From CAZOKH01 sp964580315 (GTDB lineage: Bacteria > Chloroflexota > Anaerolineae > Anaerolineales > Anaerolineaceae): a stretch of DNA of 37,241 nucleotides. The stretch covers positions 1-37,241 of the forward strand of contig CAZOKH010000032.1 of the NCBI GenBank assembly GCA_964580315.1, read 5' to 3'. Position numbers and translations under genes: made by a program. The notes beneath the pieces are model-generated. The model did no database searches. It saw only the letters and a program-made list of their open reading frames with translations, and was not told the DNA's origin. Positions 7,961-16,899 of the stretch are shown here, one piece after another; position 1 is the first letter of the stretch; each line of letters opens with the position of its first letter.

Positions 7961-8005
7961 CTTCACTCTCCTGGTGTAAAATTTTTAGGCCGGTATTATA
8001 TCACT

Positions 8006-10225
8006 TTATCCGGGTTTGACACGATGAGCTTCCATTACATTGGGTAGATTTTCAATTCTCGTCAAGACAAGACTCAATTGACTGATATCTCCCACTTCCA
8101 AAACCATATAGATTGAAGCCAGGTTATGACTGACCTTGAGGTTGATATCCAACAAATTGATCCCTTCATTTGAAAGGATATTATAAATATCTCCCATCAA
8201 TCCCTGTCGATCATATGCTTTAATTTCAATCGTAACCGGGTAAGTTGCCTGTGGTTCTCCCCATGAGACTTTAACAATTCGTTCTTTGTCATGCCCCTGC
8301 ATGCGTAAAATATTTGGACAATCCCTCCTGTGAATGGTTGCGCCGCGGCCGCGGGTGATGTATCCCACAATATCATCTCCGGGCGCGGGAGAGCAACACT
8401 TTGCAAAATTGGTCAATATTCCTTTGAGGCCAACGACTGTAACGGTTTCTTTGCCGGTTTTTTTCTCGCTCAAGGTGTGCAGCTCGAGCAGCGGGTCTTT
8501 GCCTTTTTCCACCTCGGAAAGCTGGTTGATAATCTTTTTTAGAGAAATATCTCCACATCCGAGCGCCACGTATAAATCATCAATGGACTTTAGTTCAAAG
8601 GCATCGCAAAGCTGCTGGAGGTCAACACTCGGCACTCCCAGGCGCTTAAGTTCCTTCTCCAGGATCACCTTGCCCTGGGAGAGGTTTTGCTCACGGTTTT
8701 GACGTTTGAACCACAGCCGGATCTTTGATCTGGCGCGCTGGGTGCGCACAAGCCCCAAGTTTGTATTTAACCAATCGCGACTTGGTCCACCGTGTTTGGA
8801 TGTCAGGATTTCAACCTGGTCGCCGGTCTTTAATGTGTAATCGAGAGGCACCAGCTTGCCGTTGATTTTTGCCCCACGACAGCGGTGACCGATTTCGGTG
8901 TGTACGTGGTAGGCAAAATCGATGGGGGTGGATTCGCCGGGGAGGTCGATAATGTCGCCATGCGGGGTGAAAACGTAAACGCGGTCTTCAAAGACATCGC
9001 TTTTCATCCCATCAACAAATTCCTGGGCATCTTCCACTTCCTGGCGCCATTCCATCAATCGACGCAGCCAGTTGATCCGCTGCTCGTAAATTTCGTCCCG
9101 CTTTCCCTTTTCTTTGTATCGCCAATGGGCGGCAATACCATATTCGGCGTTTTGGTGCATTTCTGAGGTGCGAATTTGAACTTCCAGGGGTTTGCCATCA
9201 TCGTAAATGACCGCTGTGTGAAGCGACTGGTAAAAATTATCCTTGGGGGCTGCGATATAGTCGTCGAATTCTTGCGGAATGGGGCGCCAGTGCGTGTGAA
9301 TGACGCCGAGTGCGGCATAACAGGATGGAATATCGGGAACGATCAGACGAACAGCGCGCAAATCCATGACCATGCTAAAGGGTTTGCCCTTATCGTACAT
9401 TTTTCGGTAGATGGAATAAATATGCTTGGGCCTGCCTGAAATTTCGACATCAATGTTTGCCTGGCGTAATTTTTGTTTCAAACGGTCGATTATTTGTTGA
9501 ATTTCTCGTTCGCGGTCTGAATGCCGCAGACTTAAATTATCGGCAATTTCAGTGTATTTTTCGGGATTACTGTATCGAAAAGCCAGGTCTTCCAATTCCC
9601 ACTTGATGCTCCAGATGCCCAGTCGATTGGCCAGGGGGGCAAAAATATCCATGGTTTCGCGGGCAATGCGAATGCGCTTTTGCTCCGGCATATATCCAAG
9701 GGTGCGCATGTTATGAAGCCGGTCGGCAAGTTTGATAACCACTACCCGGATATCTTCACCCATTGCCACGAAGGTTTTTCGCAGGGTTTCGTTGCGAAGG
9801 TCTTTTTTTCGCGATTTGCGCGTTTTTTCAAGAATTTCTTGCTCTTGATCTTGATCATCTTCATCTTCGCCGATGTTATTGTCAACCATTAAACCGCTGT
9901 GGACTCTGGGAAGATGCGTCAGTTTGGTTACACCATCGACCAGTTTGGCTACTTCTTCGCCGAATTCCTTTTCAATTGTATCCAGCGTAATGGATGTATC
10001 CTCAACGGTGTCGTGGAGAAGGGCTGCCACGATGACAGCCGGCGGGACGCTTAATTCAGCCAGGATTGCGGCAACGGCTATGCAATGTGTGATATAAGGC
10101 TCTCCGGATGCTCTTTTTTGGCCGGCATGAGCGGTTTCAGCAAAGTGATATGCGCGTAAAATTTGTTCGCGGTCTGCGACGGTGTAATGATCGGGTAATA
10201 CTTCTACCAGGCTTTCAATCTTCAT
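8006..10225 (-). CDS. relA: Bifunctional (p)ppGpp synthetase/hydrolase, RelA/SpoT family
   Basis: This protein of about 739 residues makes and degrades the stringent-response alarmone (p)ppGpp. In order it has an HD hydrolase domain with an intact HDxxED motif (ALLHDTVEDT) and the paired ITHCIAVA histidine; a synthetase domain (YSIYRKM, MDLRAVRLIV, then DNFYQSLHTAV); a TGS domain (VYVFTPHGDIIDLP); a conserved Cys-containing region (KCCSPAPGDDIVG); and a C-terminal ACT domain. Both catalytic domains look intact, so a bifunctional Rel is expected. An acidic insertion (EDEDDQDQEQE) lies within the HD region and may be lineage-specific. The start is uncertain: ATG at 10225 is used here, but an in-frame TTG at 10243 is possible, and neither has a strong Shine-Dalgarno. 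Confidence 0.95.
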   Translation of the reverse strand: MKIESLVEVLPDHYTVADREQILRAYHFAETAHAGQKRASGEPYITHCIAVAAILAELSVPPAVIVAALLHDTVEDTSITLDTIEKEFGEEVAKLVDGVTKLTHLPRVHSGLMVDNNIGEDEDDQDQEQEILEKTRKSRKKDLRNETLRKTFVAMGEDIRVVVIKLADRLHNMRTLGYMPEQKRIRIARETMDIFAPLANRLGIWSIKWELEDLAFRYSNPEKYTEIADNLSLRHSDREREIQQIIDRLKQKLRQANIDVEISGRPKHIYSIYRKMYDKGKPFSMVMDLRAVRLIVPDIPSCYAALGVIHTHWRPIPQEFDDYIAAPKDNFYQSLHTAVIYDDGKPLEVQIRTSEMHQNAEYGIAAHWRYKEKGKRDEIYEQRINWLRRLMEWRQEVEDAQEFVDGMKSDVFEDRVYVFTPHGDIIDLPGESTPIDFAYHVHTEIGHRCRGAKINGKLVPLDYTLKTGDQVEILTSKHGGPSRDWLNTNLGLVRTQRARSKIRLWFKRQNREQNLSQGKVILEKELKRLGVPSVDLQQLCDAFELKSIDDLYVALGCGDISLKKIINQLSEVEKGKDPLLELHTLSEKKTGKETVTVVGLKGILTNFAKCCSPAPGDDIVGYITRGRGATIHRRDCPNILRMQGHDKERIVKVSWGEPQATYPVTIEIKAYDRQGLMGDIYNILSNEGINLLDINLKVSHNLASIYMVLEVGDISQLSLVLTRIENLPNVMEAHRVKPG

Positions 10226-10304
10226 CTGGGCAGACTTATCCAATTCTTTTACCAGGATTGGTGATGATTATCACTAAGTATACAACTACTAGTCAAGTAT
10301 TAAT

Positions 10305-10342
10305 CAAAACATGGGCAAACTTGTTTGTTTGCCCATGTTTTG
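10305..10342 (-). terminator. Hairpin terminator of the HAD gene pair
   Basis: A perfect 16-base inverted repeat (arms 10305-10320 and 10327-10342, six-base loop) starts immediately after the stop codon of the minus-strand HAD gene. It has a GGGC core and flanking A/T-rich arms. The following T-run on the minus strand is short, so termination strength is uncertain. Confidence 0.65.
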
Positions 10343-10343
10343 T

Positions 10344-11021
10344 TTACTGGTTTGAATGGTTGTGATTCAACTTTGTTAATAAGTCTGGTAGTGGAACTTC
10401 GGCCATGGATGGGATAATCAAATCAGCCCCATCAAAATTGTAATACCTGGTCACGTCGTTAGGAACGGCAACCGTTGTGATGCCGGCCGCCCTGGCTGCT
10501 TTTAAGCCGTTGGGGGAATCTTCAAACACTATGGCCTGGTCGGAGGTTATCCCCAACCGCTCCAGGGTCAGCAAGAATAATTCGGGGTCGGGCTTGATGT
10601 TTGCAACATCGTCCGCAGTGGAGATGACATCAAACTCCCCGGTTAGTTTAATAAAATTTAAATGAGCATCAATCCAGCTTCGATTTGAACTGGATGCTAT
10701 GGCGAGGGCTAATCCATTTTTTCTTGCTGATTTGAGATACTCAACAACACCTGGTCGAGGTGATTGCTGACTTCTAATTTCAAGCGATCGCTGTATGATG
10801 GCCGGTAAATCCACCTCGCGGATTAATCCCAGTCCGTAATGGGAGGAAATCCAGTCAAATGCCGCCGTTGTAGTGGCCATGTTGCCGACAACTGACCCAT
10901 ATATTTCGTGCGTGATTTCATGACCACGCTTGCGAACAACTTCTTGCCACGCTTGAAATTCAGCACTTTCGGTATCTTGAACGGTTCCATCAAAATCAAA
11001 TATCAAGGCTTTATATTTCAT
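10344..11021 (-). CDS. HAD-superfamily phosphatase, beta-phosphoglucomutase-like (second of pair)
   Basis: This 225-residue HAD hydrolase has the nucleophile motif DFDGT near the N-terminus (D9/D11), motif II in AIASSSNRSW, the lysine in IKPDPELFL, and the acidic motif IV (VFEDSPNGLKAA). The helical cap after motif I places it in subfamily IA, close to beta-phosphoglucomutase and phosphoglycolate phosphatase relatives. Gln in DGTVQDTE occupies a position that is often Leu or Val. Its ATG overlaps the stop codon of the upstream paralogue (ATGA), so the two are translationally coupled. The substrate cannot be assigned. Confidence 0.88.
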   Translation of the reverse strand: MKYKALIFDFDGTVQDTESAEFQAWQEVVRKRGHEITHEIYGSVVGNMATTTAAFDWISSHYGLGLIREVDLPAIIQRSLEIRSQQSPRPGVVEYLKSARKNGLALAIASSSNRSWIDAHLNFIKLTGEFDVISTADDVANIKPDPELFLLTLERLGITSDQAIVFEDSPNGLKAARAAGITTVAVPNDVTRYYNFDGADLIIPSMAEVPLPDLLTKLNHNHSNQ

Positions 11022-11707
11022 GAGTGTTTTACCTGGAGTTGATTGGTTGAATTAAAGTGAGTGAATAAGTCCTTGATGGGTAGTTCAGCCAGTGATTTTA
11101 CAATCAAGTCAGCATGTTGAAATTCTTCAACTGGCAGAAGAGCGGATGGAATTGCCACGCAGAAGATGCCGGCATTCTTTGCTGCCTGAACGCCGAATAT
11201 TGAATCTTCAAATGCAATAGCTTCGTGAGGCTGAATACCAAGCCTCTCAAGCGCCAGGTTATACAGTTCAGGGTCTGGTTTTACGTGATCAACATCGTCT
11301 TGCGAAAGGATTGCATTGAAATGATGGTCAATTTTTAACCTGGAAAGGTGCTTTCCAACCCATGAGATTGGTGAACTGGAGGCAACAGCCAGTTTTAATC
11401 CATTTTTCCGGGCATACTGGATATAATCCATGACGCCGGCCTTGATTGGTTCGTTAATAATTCTTTCATGTGATACCCGATCATAGAATGCCTTGATGGC
11501 CTGCGTGTTGACCGGTTTTCCAATTTTTTCCTGCAGATTGGAAATTATATCAAATCCACTAACAGGGGTACCAATGCAGACGCGATAGTCTGACACCGGT
11601 AATTGGCAATTATATTGCTGGTAAATTGTTTTCCAAACTTGATATTCAGGTACTTCGGTGTCTTGAATCGTTCCATCAAAATCAAAAATTAAACCTTTAA
11701 TAGTCAT
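11018..11707 (-). CDS. HAD-superfamily phosphatase, beta-phosphoglucomutase-like (first of pair)
   Basis: This 229-residue HAD subfamily IA protein has DFDGTIQDTE as motif I, AVASSSPISW as motif II, VKPDPELYN with the conserved Lys, and AFEDSIFGVQAA as motif IV. It is clearly paralogous to the downstream gene, which it overlaps by four bases. Tandem duplication with retained catalytic residues suggests two related phosphate-ester substrates or a heteromer. A regulatory gap of about 240 bases separates it from the divergent pfkA, which hints that both may serve sugar-phosphate metabolism. That is inference from position. Confidence 0.88.
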   Translation of the reverse strand: MTIKGLIFDFDGTIQDTEVPEYQVWKTIYQQYNCQLPVSDYRVCIGTPVSGFDIISNLQEKIGKPVNTQAIKAFYDRVSHERIINEPIKAGVMDYIQYARKNGLKLAVASSSPISWVGKHLSRLKIDHHFNAILSQDDVDHVKPDPELYNLALERLGIQPHEAIAFEDSIFGVQAAKNAGIFCVAIPSALLPVEEFQHADLIVKSLAELPIKDLFTHFNSTNQLQVKHS

Positions 11708-11760
11708 TATCCTGCAACCTCATCAACGATAAAAAGATTGTCCCCATGATGCATATAAAT

Positions 11761-11782
11761 GCGGAGCTCAATATCGCTCCGC
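11761..11782. repeat. Inverted repeat between the HAD pair and pfkA
   Basis: GCGGAGC (11761-11767) and GCTCCGC (11776-11782) form a perfect seven-base inverted repeat with an eight-base loop in the divergent intergenic region. It could be an operator or a leader hairpin for the minus-strand gene. No T-run makes it an obvious terminator. Confidence 0.35.
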
Positions 11783-11947
11783 CATTACAAACCCGTAACA
11801 TTCTCCATTTTACCGCAATATTGGCATGTGGCAACATTACATTCTTGAAATTACGCCATCGCAACCAGGAGTTTTCTGATGTGAGCTTTGTGAAGAGTGA
11901 TAAAATCATTCAAATTCAATTTTTTACTTAATCGTTTGAGGTGTGGA

Positions 11948-12916
11948 ATGAAACAAATTGCTGTACTAACAAGCGGCGGCGATTCACCAGGTATGAATGC
12001 CGCACTTCGTGCTGTAACAAGATCAGCCATATCCAAGGGCTGGAATGTTTTTGGTGTACAACATGGCTATCAAGGGTTGGTGGATGATAACTATATTCCA
12101 CTGGGCGCCCGGGATGTTTCGGGCATTATTCAGCACGGCGGTACGATTTTGGGGAGTGCGCGGTGCCCGGAATTTGAAACAGATGCCGGGCAGATTAAAG
12201 CTCTGAGAATACTGAATCAACACAGGATAGACGGACTGGTTGTCATTGGCGGCAACGGTTCTCAACAAGGTTCCAATGCTCTGGCGAAACGCGGATTCCC
12301 GGTTGTGGGTGTGGCCTCTACAATTGATAACGACCTGGTAGGTTCTGATATCACCATAGGCGTTGATACGGCAATGAACATTGCCCTCGAATCGATCGAC
12401 CGATTGAAGACCACGGCTTCATCTCATCATCGGGCATTTTTGGTTGAGGTGATGGGCAGAGGCTGCGGCTACCTGGCATTAATGGTTGGAATTGCCGGCG
12501 GCGCTGAAGCGGTGGTGATTCCTGAACGTGAAATTGAGCCTGAGAAAGTTGCCAATATCATCAGCGAATCATATCGCAAGGGGAAGAGTCACGCCATCAT
12601 TGTTGTTGCTGAAGGGGCAAAATATAACGCCAGCCGCCTGGCAGAATTTTGTGAACAACACAGCGAAGAGCTTGGCTTTAAACTACGCAGTACCATTTTG
12701 GGGCATGTTCAGCGGGGCGGCAATCCTACTGCGTTTGACCGGATTTTAGCCAGCAGGTTGGGCGCTGCTGCTGTGGATTGCCTGGACGAAGGTAAACATG
12801 GTGTGTTATGCGGTTGGGTAAATTCGCAGTTGAAAGTTACCCCGCTGGCAGAGGTGGCCGGAAAGAAAAAAGAAATTGATCTTAAATTGCTGGAACTGGC
12901 TGATAAACTGGACTGA
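11948..12916 (+). CDS. pfkA: 6-phosphofructokinase
   Basis: This 322-residue protein phosphorylates fructose 6-phosphate in glycolysis. Visible family motifs are TSGGDSPGMNAALR (phosphate loop), GGTILGSAR, the catalytic STIDNDL, SSHHR, MGRGCGYLAL and LGHVQRGGNP. The length matches bacterial PfkA. The ATG at 11948 is preceded by GAGGTG; the frame extends upstream but without homology. One key position is unusual: GGDGS of E. coli PfkA, where Asp103 contacts Mg, reads GGNGS here. The Gly after it, which favours ATP over pyrophosphate, is kept. Phosphoryl-donor specificity should therefore not be assumed. The gene ends at a bidirectional terminator facing prfB. Confidence 0.93.
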   Translation: MKQIAVLTSGGDSPGMNAALRAVTRSAISKGWNVFGVQHGYQGLVDDNYIPLGARDVSGIIQHGGTILGSARCPEFETDAGQIKALRILNQHRIDGLVVIGGNGSQQGSNALAKRGFPVVGVASTIDNDLVGSDITIGVDTAMNIALESIDRLKTTASSHHRAFLVEVMGRGCGYLALMVGIAGGAEAVVIPEREIEPEKVANIISESYRKGKSHAIIVVAEGAKYNASRLAEFCEQHSEELGFKLRSTILGHVQRGGNPTAFDRILASRLGAAAVDCLDEGKHGVLCGWVNSQLKVTPLAEVAGKKKEIDLKLLELADKLD

Positions 12917-12921
12917 TGAAG

Positions 12922-12950
12922 AAACACCCGGCTTTGAACCGGGTGTTTTT
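12922..12950. terminator. Bidirectional terminator between pfkA and prfB
   Basis: AAACACCCGG and CCGGGTGTTTTT form a GC-rich stem with a seven-base CTTTGAA loop, A-rich on one side and T-rich on the other. It lies between convergent genes and serves both strands. It overlaps the prfB stop codon. Confidence 0.88.
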
Positions 12951-14032
12951 ACTTATTATTCCGCAAGTAGGCCTCAATGAAACCGTCCAGATCGCCGTCC
13001 AGTACTGCCTGTGTGTTGCCAACTTCAAAATCGGTGCGGTGATCTTTTACCATTTGATAAGGGTGAATCACATAGGATCGAATTTGGCTACCCCATTCTG
13101 CTTTAGTGTATTCACCGCGCAGGTCGGTCAATTCCCGGGCTTGTTCTTCCTGTTGTTTTTGGAGCAGGCGAGAGCGCAGAACCCGCATGGCGTTTTCGCG
13201 GTTTTGCATTTGTGATCGTTCGTTCTGGCAGGTGACAACCATGCCTGTTGGGATATGCGTGATGCGGATGGCGGTGGCATTCTTTTGCACGTTTTGCCCG
13301 CCAGCTCCTGATGATTTAAATACGTCAATGCGGATATCTTCCTGGGGAATTTGAATCTCAGTATCTTCTTTGGAGATATCTGGAAGCACTTCGACCAGGG
13401 CAAACGAGGTGTGGCGGCGGTGGGCAGCATCAAAAGGTGAAAGCCGAACCAGGCGGTGGACACCTTTTTCCGATTTGAGATATCCATAGGCAAAACGGCC
13501 ATTGATGGCGATGGTGATGCTCTTGATACCGCCCTCTTCCGTTTCAGTGGTATCCAGTACTTCTGAATCATAACCTTTGCGTTCAGCCCAGCGCAAGAAC
13601 ATACGGCGCAACATGCCGGCCCAATCGGCTGAGTCGAGGCCGCCGGCTCCAGAGTGAACTGCCAGCAGGGCGTTCCCCTTGTCATAGGGGCCAGAAAGCA
13701 GCACGCTCAACTCGTTCTGAGAAATTTGCGCTTCAAGCGCTTCAATCTCCTGAAGCAGCTCTTCGCGCAGTGATTCGTCATCCATTTGCGCCAGTTCGAG
13801 CGCATCTTCTGTACGGCGTTTGAGCGATTTCCAACTTCCGATTTCTTCATTGAGATCGGAAAGCGATTTCATGATTTTCATGGCTTCGTCACGATTGTCC
13901 CAGAGTTCAGACGACTGGGATTTCATTTGAAGCATGTTTAGTTCAGATTCTTTGGCGGGTAAGTCAAAGATGCTCCATGAGTTCATTAATTTTCTGCGAA
14001 GCGGTAAGTAATCGATCAACCAAGTCTTGCAT
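12949..14032 (-). CDS. prfB: Peptide chain release factor 2, with programmed +1 frameshift
   Basis: RF2 recognises UGA and UAA stop codons. The body shows the SPF tripeptide (RLSPFDAAHRRHTS) and the GGQ loop (SSGAGGQNVQ). Read continuously, the main frame opens only at an internal codon with a non-homologous leader. The true start is the ATG at 14032, with GGAG about nine bases upstream. It encodes 22 codons up to CTT, where an in-frame TGA (codon 23) follows. A +1 shift at CTT-TGA-C joins the two frames, giving a product of about 360 residues with the junction MEHLDLPAKE, like the LRGYLDYDAK region of E. coli RF2. Low RF2 slows UGA reading and increases shifting, so the gene is autoregulated. 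It is the last gene of the minus-strand run from tRNA-Leu. Confidence 0.95.
13963..13976 (-). promoter_or_regulatory. prfB: RF2 autoregulatory frameshift signal
   Basis: On the minus strand the sequence reads GGAG-CAT-CTT-TGA-C: a Shine-Dalgarno-like GGAG three bases before the slippery CTT, then the in-frame UGA followed by C, a poor termination context. This is the classical RF2 recoding arrangement. Confidence 0.93.
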
Positions 14033-14063
14033 GGACAAAAACTCCAAATTTATAATTTAGTGA

Positions 14064-14978
14064 TTATGATCTGGCAAACATGCCCTGGATAAAAGCGTCG
14101 CGGTCAAACGGCTGTAAATCTTCCGGTTTCTCTCCAAGGCCTGCAAAGAGAATCGGCAGCCCAAGTTCTTTTTGAATGGCGAAAGCCATGCCGCCGCGAG
14201 CTGAAGAATCTAGTTTGGCGAGAATGACACCGTTCACTTTGACAGTATCTTTGAAAATTCTTGCCTGCTGCAACGCATTTTGTCCAGTGGTGGCGTCCAG
14301 AACCAACCAGACCGCATGGGGGGCGCCGGGAAGCGCTTTTTCAACCACCCTGTGAACTTTTTTTAATTCTTCCATCAAATTAAAACGAGTGTGCAACCTG
14401 CCGGCGGTATCAATTAATACCACATCGGCTTTTTTTGAGATGGCAGATTGCACAGCATCAAAAGCCACTGCTCCGGGGTCGCCGCCGGGTTGACCGGCGA
14501 TGACCGGCAAATTCAGACGTGATCCCCATTCTTGCAACTGGTCAATTGCTGCTGCGCGAAACGTGTCGGCAGCCGCCAGGAGGACTTTTTTCCCGTCATT
14601 GGCAAACCGTTTTCCCAATTTGGCTGCCGAGGTGGTCTTGCCCGAACCGTTGACGCCCACCAGTAGAATGACCGCTGGTATGTTCTGGTCAAAGTTTACC
14701 CGGGGAGCTGGATCGAGCCTTGATAACAATTCTTGTTTCAGCACTTCTTGCAATTCAGCCGTACTGGTAATACCTTCAGAGCTGACGGTTTTTTGAACAG
14801 CCGTGATAACAGACTGGGTTGTGTCAATTCCAAGATCAGCCTGAATCAACATGGCTTCCAGGTCGTCCCACGTTTCAGATGAGATTTCGCTGGCGCCAAG
14901 AAATTGGCTGATCTTGCCAAATGTGACTTTGCGGGTACGGTCGAGACCCTGTATCCATTTATTGATGAATTCTGCCAT
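14064..14978 (-). CDS. ftsY: Signal recognition particle receptor FtsY
   Basis: This 304-residue SRP-type GTPase docks ribosome-nascent-chain/SRP complexes at the membrane. It shows the N domain (residues 1-95), then the G domain with P-loop GVNGSGKTT, the DTFRAAAIDQL insertion-box motif, DTAGRLHT (G3), and LAKLDSSARGG (G4). The C-terminal GEKPEDLQPFD is characteristic of FtsY. It lacks the long acidic A domain of E. coli FtsY, as many bacteria do. It lies between rlmN and prfB in the minus-strand housekeeping run, with gaps of about 30 bases on each side. Confidence 0.95.
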   Translation of the reverse strand: MAEFINKWIQGLDRTRKVTFGKISQFLGASEISSETWDDLEAMLIQADLGIDTTQSVITAVQKTVSSEGITSTAELQEVLKQELLSRLDPAPRVNFDQNIPAVILLVGVNGSGKTTSAAKLGKRFANDGKKVLLAAADTFRAAAIDQLQEWGSRLNLPVIAGQPGGDPGAVAFDAVQSAISKKADVVLIDTAGRLHTRFNLMEELKKVHRVVEKALPGAPHAVWLVLDATTGQNALQQARIFKDTVKVNGVILAKLDSSARGGMAFAIQKELGLPILFAGLGEKPEDLQPFDRDAFIQGMFARS

Positions 14979-15005
14979 AGGCGTTGATTATATCACGCTG
15001 ATATT

Positions 15006-16088
15006 TTATCTACCGGATGGACTATCTTCGTCTTTATGCACACTTCCTGCCAGTTGACCGCAGCCGGCATTTACATCAATGCCGCGTCGAAGCCTGATTG
15101 TGCAGGAAATTCCGGATTCTTCGAGAATTTTTTGAAAGGATGCTGCCCGTTCTTTGTTCGAGGGCGCACCCGCAAATCCGGCTGTGGGATTCAATGGAAT
15201 GATATTTACATGACAGTTCATTCCTTTGATCAGATTTACAAGCTGCCGGGCATCCCGATCTGAATCGTTTTTATTGTGAATGAGCGCCCACTCAAATGTG
15301 ATTCTGCGATGGGTGGTTTCAATATATTCTTTGCAGGCTTGAATAAGGTCTTTTAAGGGGTATTTCTGGTTGATGGGGATCAATTGGGAGCGCAGTTCGT
15401 CATTGGCGGCGTGCAAACTGATAGCGAGATTTACCTGCCTTTTTTGACGGGAAAATTCTTGAATTTGCGGCACCAGACCAACAGTTGAGATGGTGAACCT
15501 GCGTTCACCCATGTCGAAGCCATCGTGATCATTTAAACGGTCTATGGCATCGAGCACGGGTTTGAAATTGTGAAAAGGTTCTCCCATGCCCATAATCACG
15601 ACATTGGTGAGTCGGGCATTTTCTTTGGCGAGATTCCTGGCAAAATATAAAACCTGTTCGATAATTTCGCCGCTGCTTAAATTTCTTAAAAAACCCAATT
15701 GTCCGGTGGCGCAAAAAGCGCAATTCATGGCGCAGCCTGACTGGGATGAAATGCAAACGGTATTGCGCTCGCGGTAGCGCATCAGAACCGATTCAACCGG
15801 ATTCCCATCGGGGAGTTTATATAAGACCTTGCTGGTTTCCCCATCGGTTGAGGTAAGTATTCTTTCTGCCTGTAAATGCTGAAAAGAATACTCTGCATTC
15901 ATTTTTTGGCGGAGTTGTATGGGAAGCGATGAAAAATCCTCTGGACTATTCCACAATTTTTGATACAAACCCTGCCAGACTTGCTTTGTCCGGTAAGCGG
16001 GTTGACCCCAATTGGATAATTGCTCCTGCAATTCGTTTTGATTGAGGTCAAAAATTAGCGGTTTTTCAGGGCTTGCGGTTTGGAGCAT
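15006..16088 (-). CDS. rlmN: 23S rRNA/tRNA adenine-C2 methyltransferase RlmN
   Basis: This radical SAM enzyme of about 360 residues methylates C2 of A2503 in 23S rRNA and A37 in some tRNAs. The cluster motif CAMNCAFC is present with the GQLGF context, followed by VIMGMGEP. The C-terminal GIDVNAGCGQL contains the conserved cysteine that forms the covalent intermediate. The ATG at 16088 is chosen because it lies four bases after the upstream HAD stop codon and gives the expected N-terminus. The frame extends 13 codons further, into the neighbouring gene. Confidence 0.95.
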   Translation of the reverse strand: MLQTASPEKPLIFDLNQNELQEQLSNWGQPAYRTKQVWQGLYQKLWNSPEDFSSLPIQLRQKMNAEYSFQHLQAERILTSTDGETSKVLYKLPDGNPVESVLMRYRERNTVCISSQSGCAMNCAFCATGQLGFLRNLSSGEIIEQVLYFARNLAKENARLTNVVIMGMGEPFHNFKPVLDAIDRLNDHDGFDMGERRFTISTVGLVPQIQEFSRQKRQVNLAISLHAANDELRSQLIPINQKYPLKDLIQACKEYIETTHRRITFEWALIHNKNDSDRDARQLVNLIKGMNCHVNIIPLNPTAGFAGAPSNKERAASFQKILEESGISCTIRLRRGIDVNAGCGQLAGSVHKDEDSPSGR

Positions 16089-16092
16089 GAAT

Positions 16093-16878
16093 TTATATTT
16101 CCACCAGGGCTGAAAGATCGGGCACAATTAATTCGGGTGTGGGATTCCACATTTCTGCTTCTTCACGGGTGCTGACGCCTGAAAGCACCAGGGCTGTGTG
16201 GCAACTGGCATTTTGGCCGGAAGCAATATCGGTATCGAGGCGATCACCCACAACTAGAATCTCCTGTGGAGATAATTTTAACCGCTCCAGAATCATATTC
16301 ATCATGGTGGCATGGGGCTTCCCGGCAAAAACGGGTTGAACTCCGCTGGCGGAGGTCACAAGGGCATTAACGGCGCCTGCCCCGGGCATTAAACCTTCCG
16401 GGGTGGGATAGGTTGCGTCGTGGTTCGTGGCAATGTAGGTTGCGCCATTGCGAATGAGCAGCGCTGCCTTTGCAAGGCTGTGGTAGGTGAAATGCCAATC
16501 CATGCCGACGACAACTGCAATAACACTTTCTTCTGAAGGGAAAAAACCATATTCTTTCAGGGCATTGGTTACACCGATTTCACCGACAACATAAACAGGG
16601 CCACCCTGTGGAAATTTTTTGCTGAGTACATAGGCGGCAGCCATTGAGGAATTGACAATTTGATCGGCTTCGACGTGCACGCCAAATTTTTTTAATTTCT
16701 CTTGAAAAATTTCAGGGGTGCCGGTGGAATTGTTGGTTGCCAGGATGACTTTCAATTCCAGTTGGTCAAATTTTGAAAAAATTGCAGGAAGATTTCCAAT
16801 TGGTTGCGTGCCTTTCCACAAGACACCATCCATATCGAGAATAACAGCTTTTACGCCAGGGAATTTACTTTTAATCAT
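16093..16878 (-). CDS. HAD-superfamily subfamily IIA phosphatase (NagD-like)
   Basis: This 261-residue HAD hydrolase starts with AVILDMDGVLWKG (motif I), then ILATNNSTGTP (motif II), FAGKPHATM with the catalytic Lys (motif III) and VVGDRLDTDI (motif IV). The large C2-type cap between motifs II and III fits subfamily IIA, which includes NagD, phosphoglycolate phosphatase and 4-nitrophenylphosphatases. The substrate is probably a nucleotide or sugar phosphate; no closer call is possible. It is nearly fused to rlmN (gap of four bases), so the two are co-translated. Confidence 0.9.
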   Translation of the reverse strand: MIKSKFPGVKAVILDMDGVLWKGTQPIGNLPAIFSKFDQLELKVILATNNSTGTPEIFQEKLKKFGVHVEADQIVNSSMAAAYVLSKKFPQGGPVYVVGEIGVTNALKEYGFFPSEESVIAVVVGMDWHFTYHSLAKAALLIRNGATYIATNHDATYPTPEGLMPGAGAVNALVTSASGVQPVFAGKPHATMMNMILERLKLSPQEILVVGDRLDTDIASGQNASCHTALVLSGVSTREEAEMWNPTPELIVPDLSALVEI

Positions 16879-16899
16879 TTTTTGCTCCGTATAATGATA

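Noticed and set aside
8330..10097. Several long + strand open frames opposite relA
   Set aside because: They are antisense shadows of the Rel coding frame without ribosome binding sites or recognisable motifs.
13966..14019. prfB starting at codon ATT/ATG near 14019 in the main frame
   Set aside because: The N-terminus would be non-homologous and lacks a ribosome binding site. The frameshifted start at 14032 restores the RF2 N-terminus.
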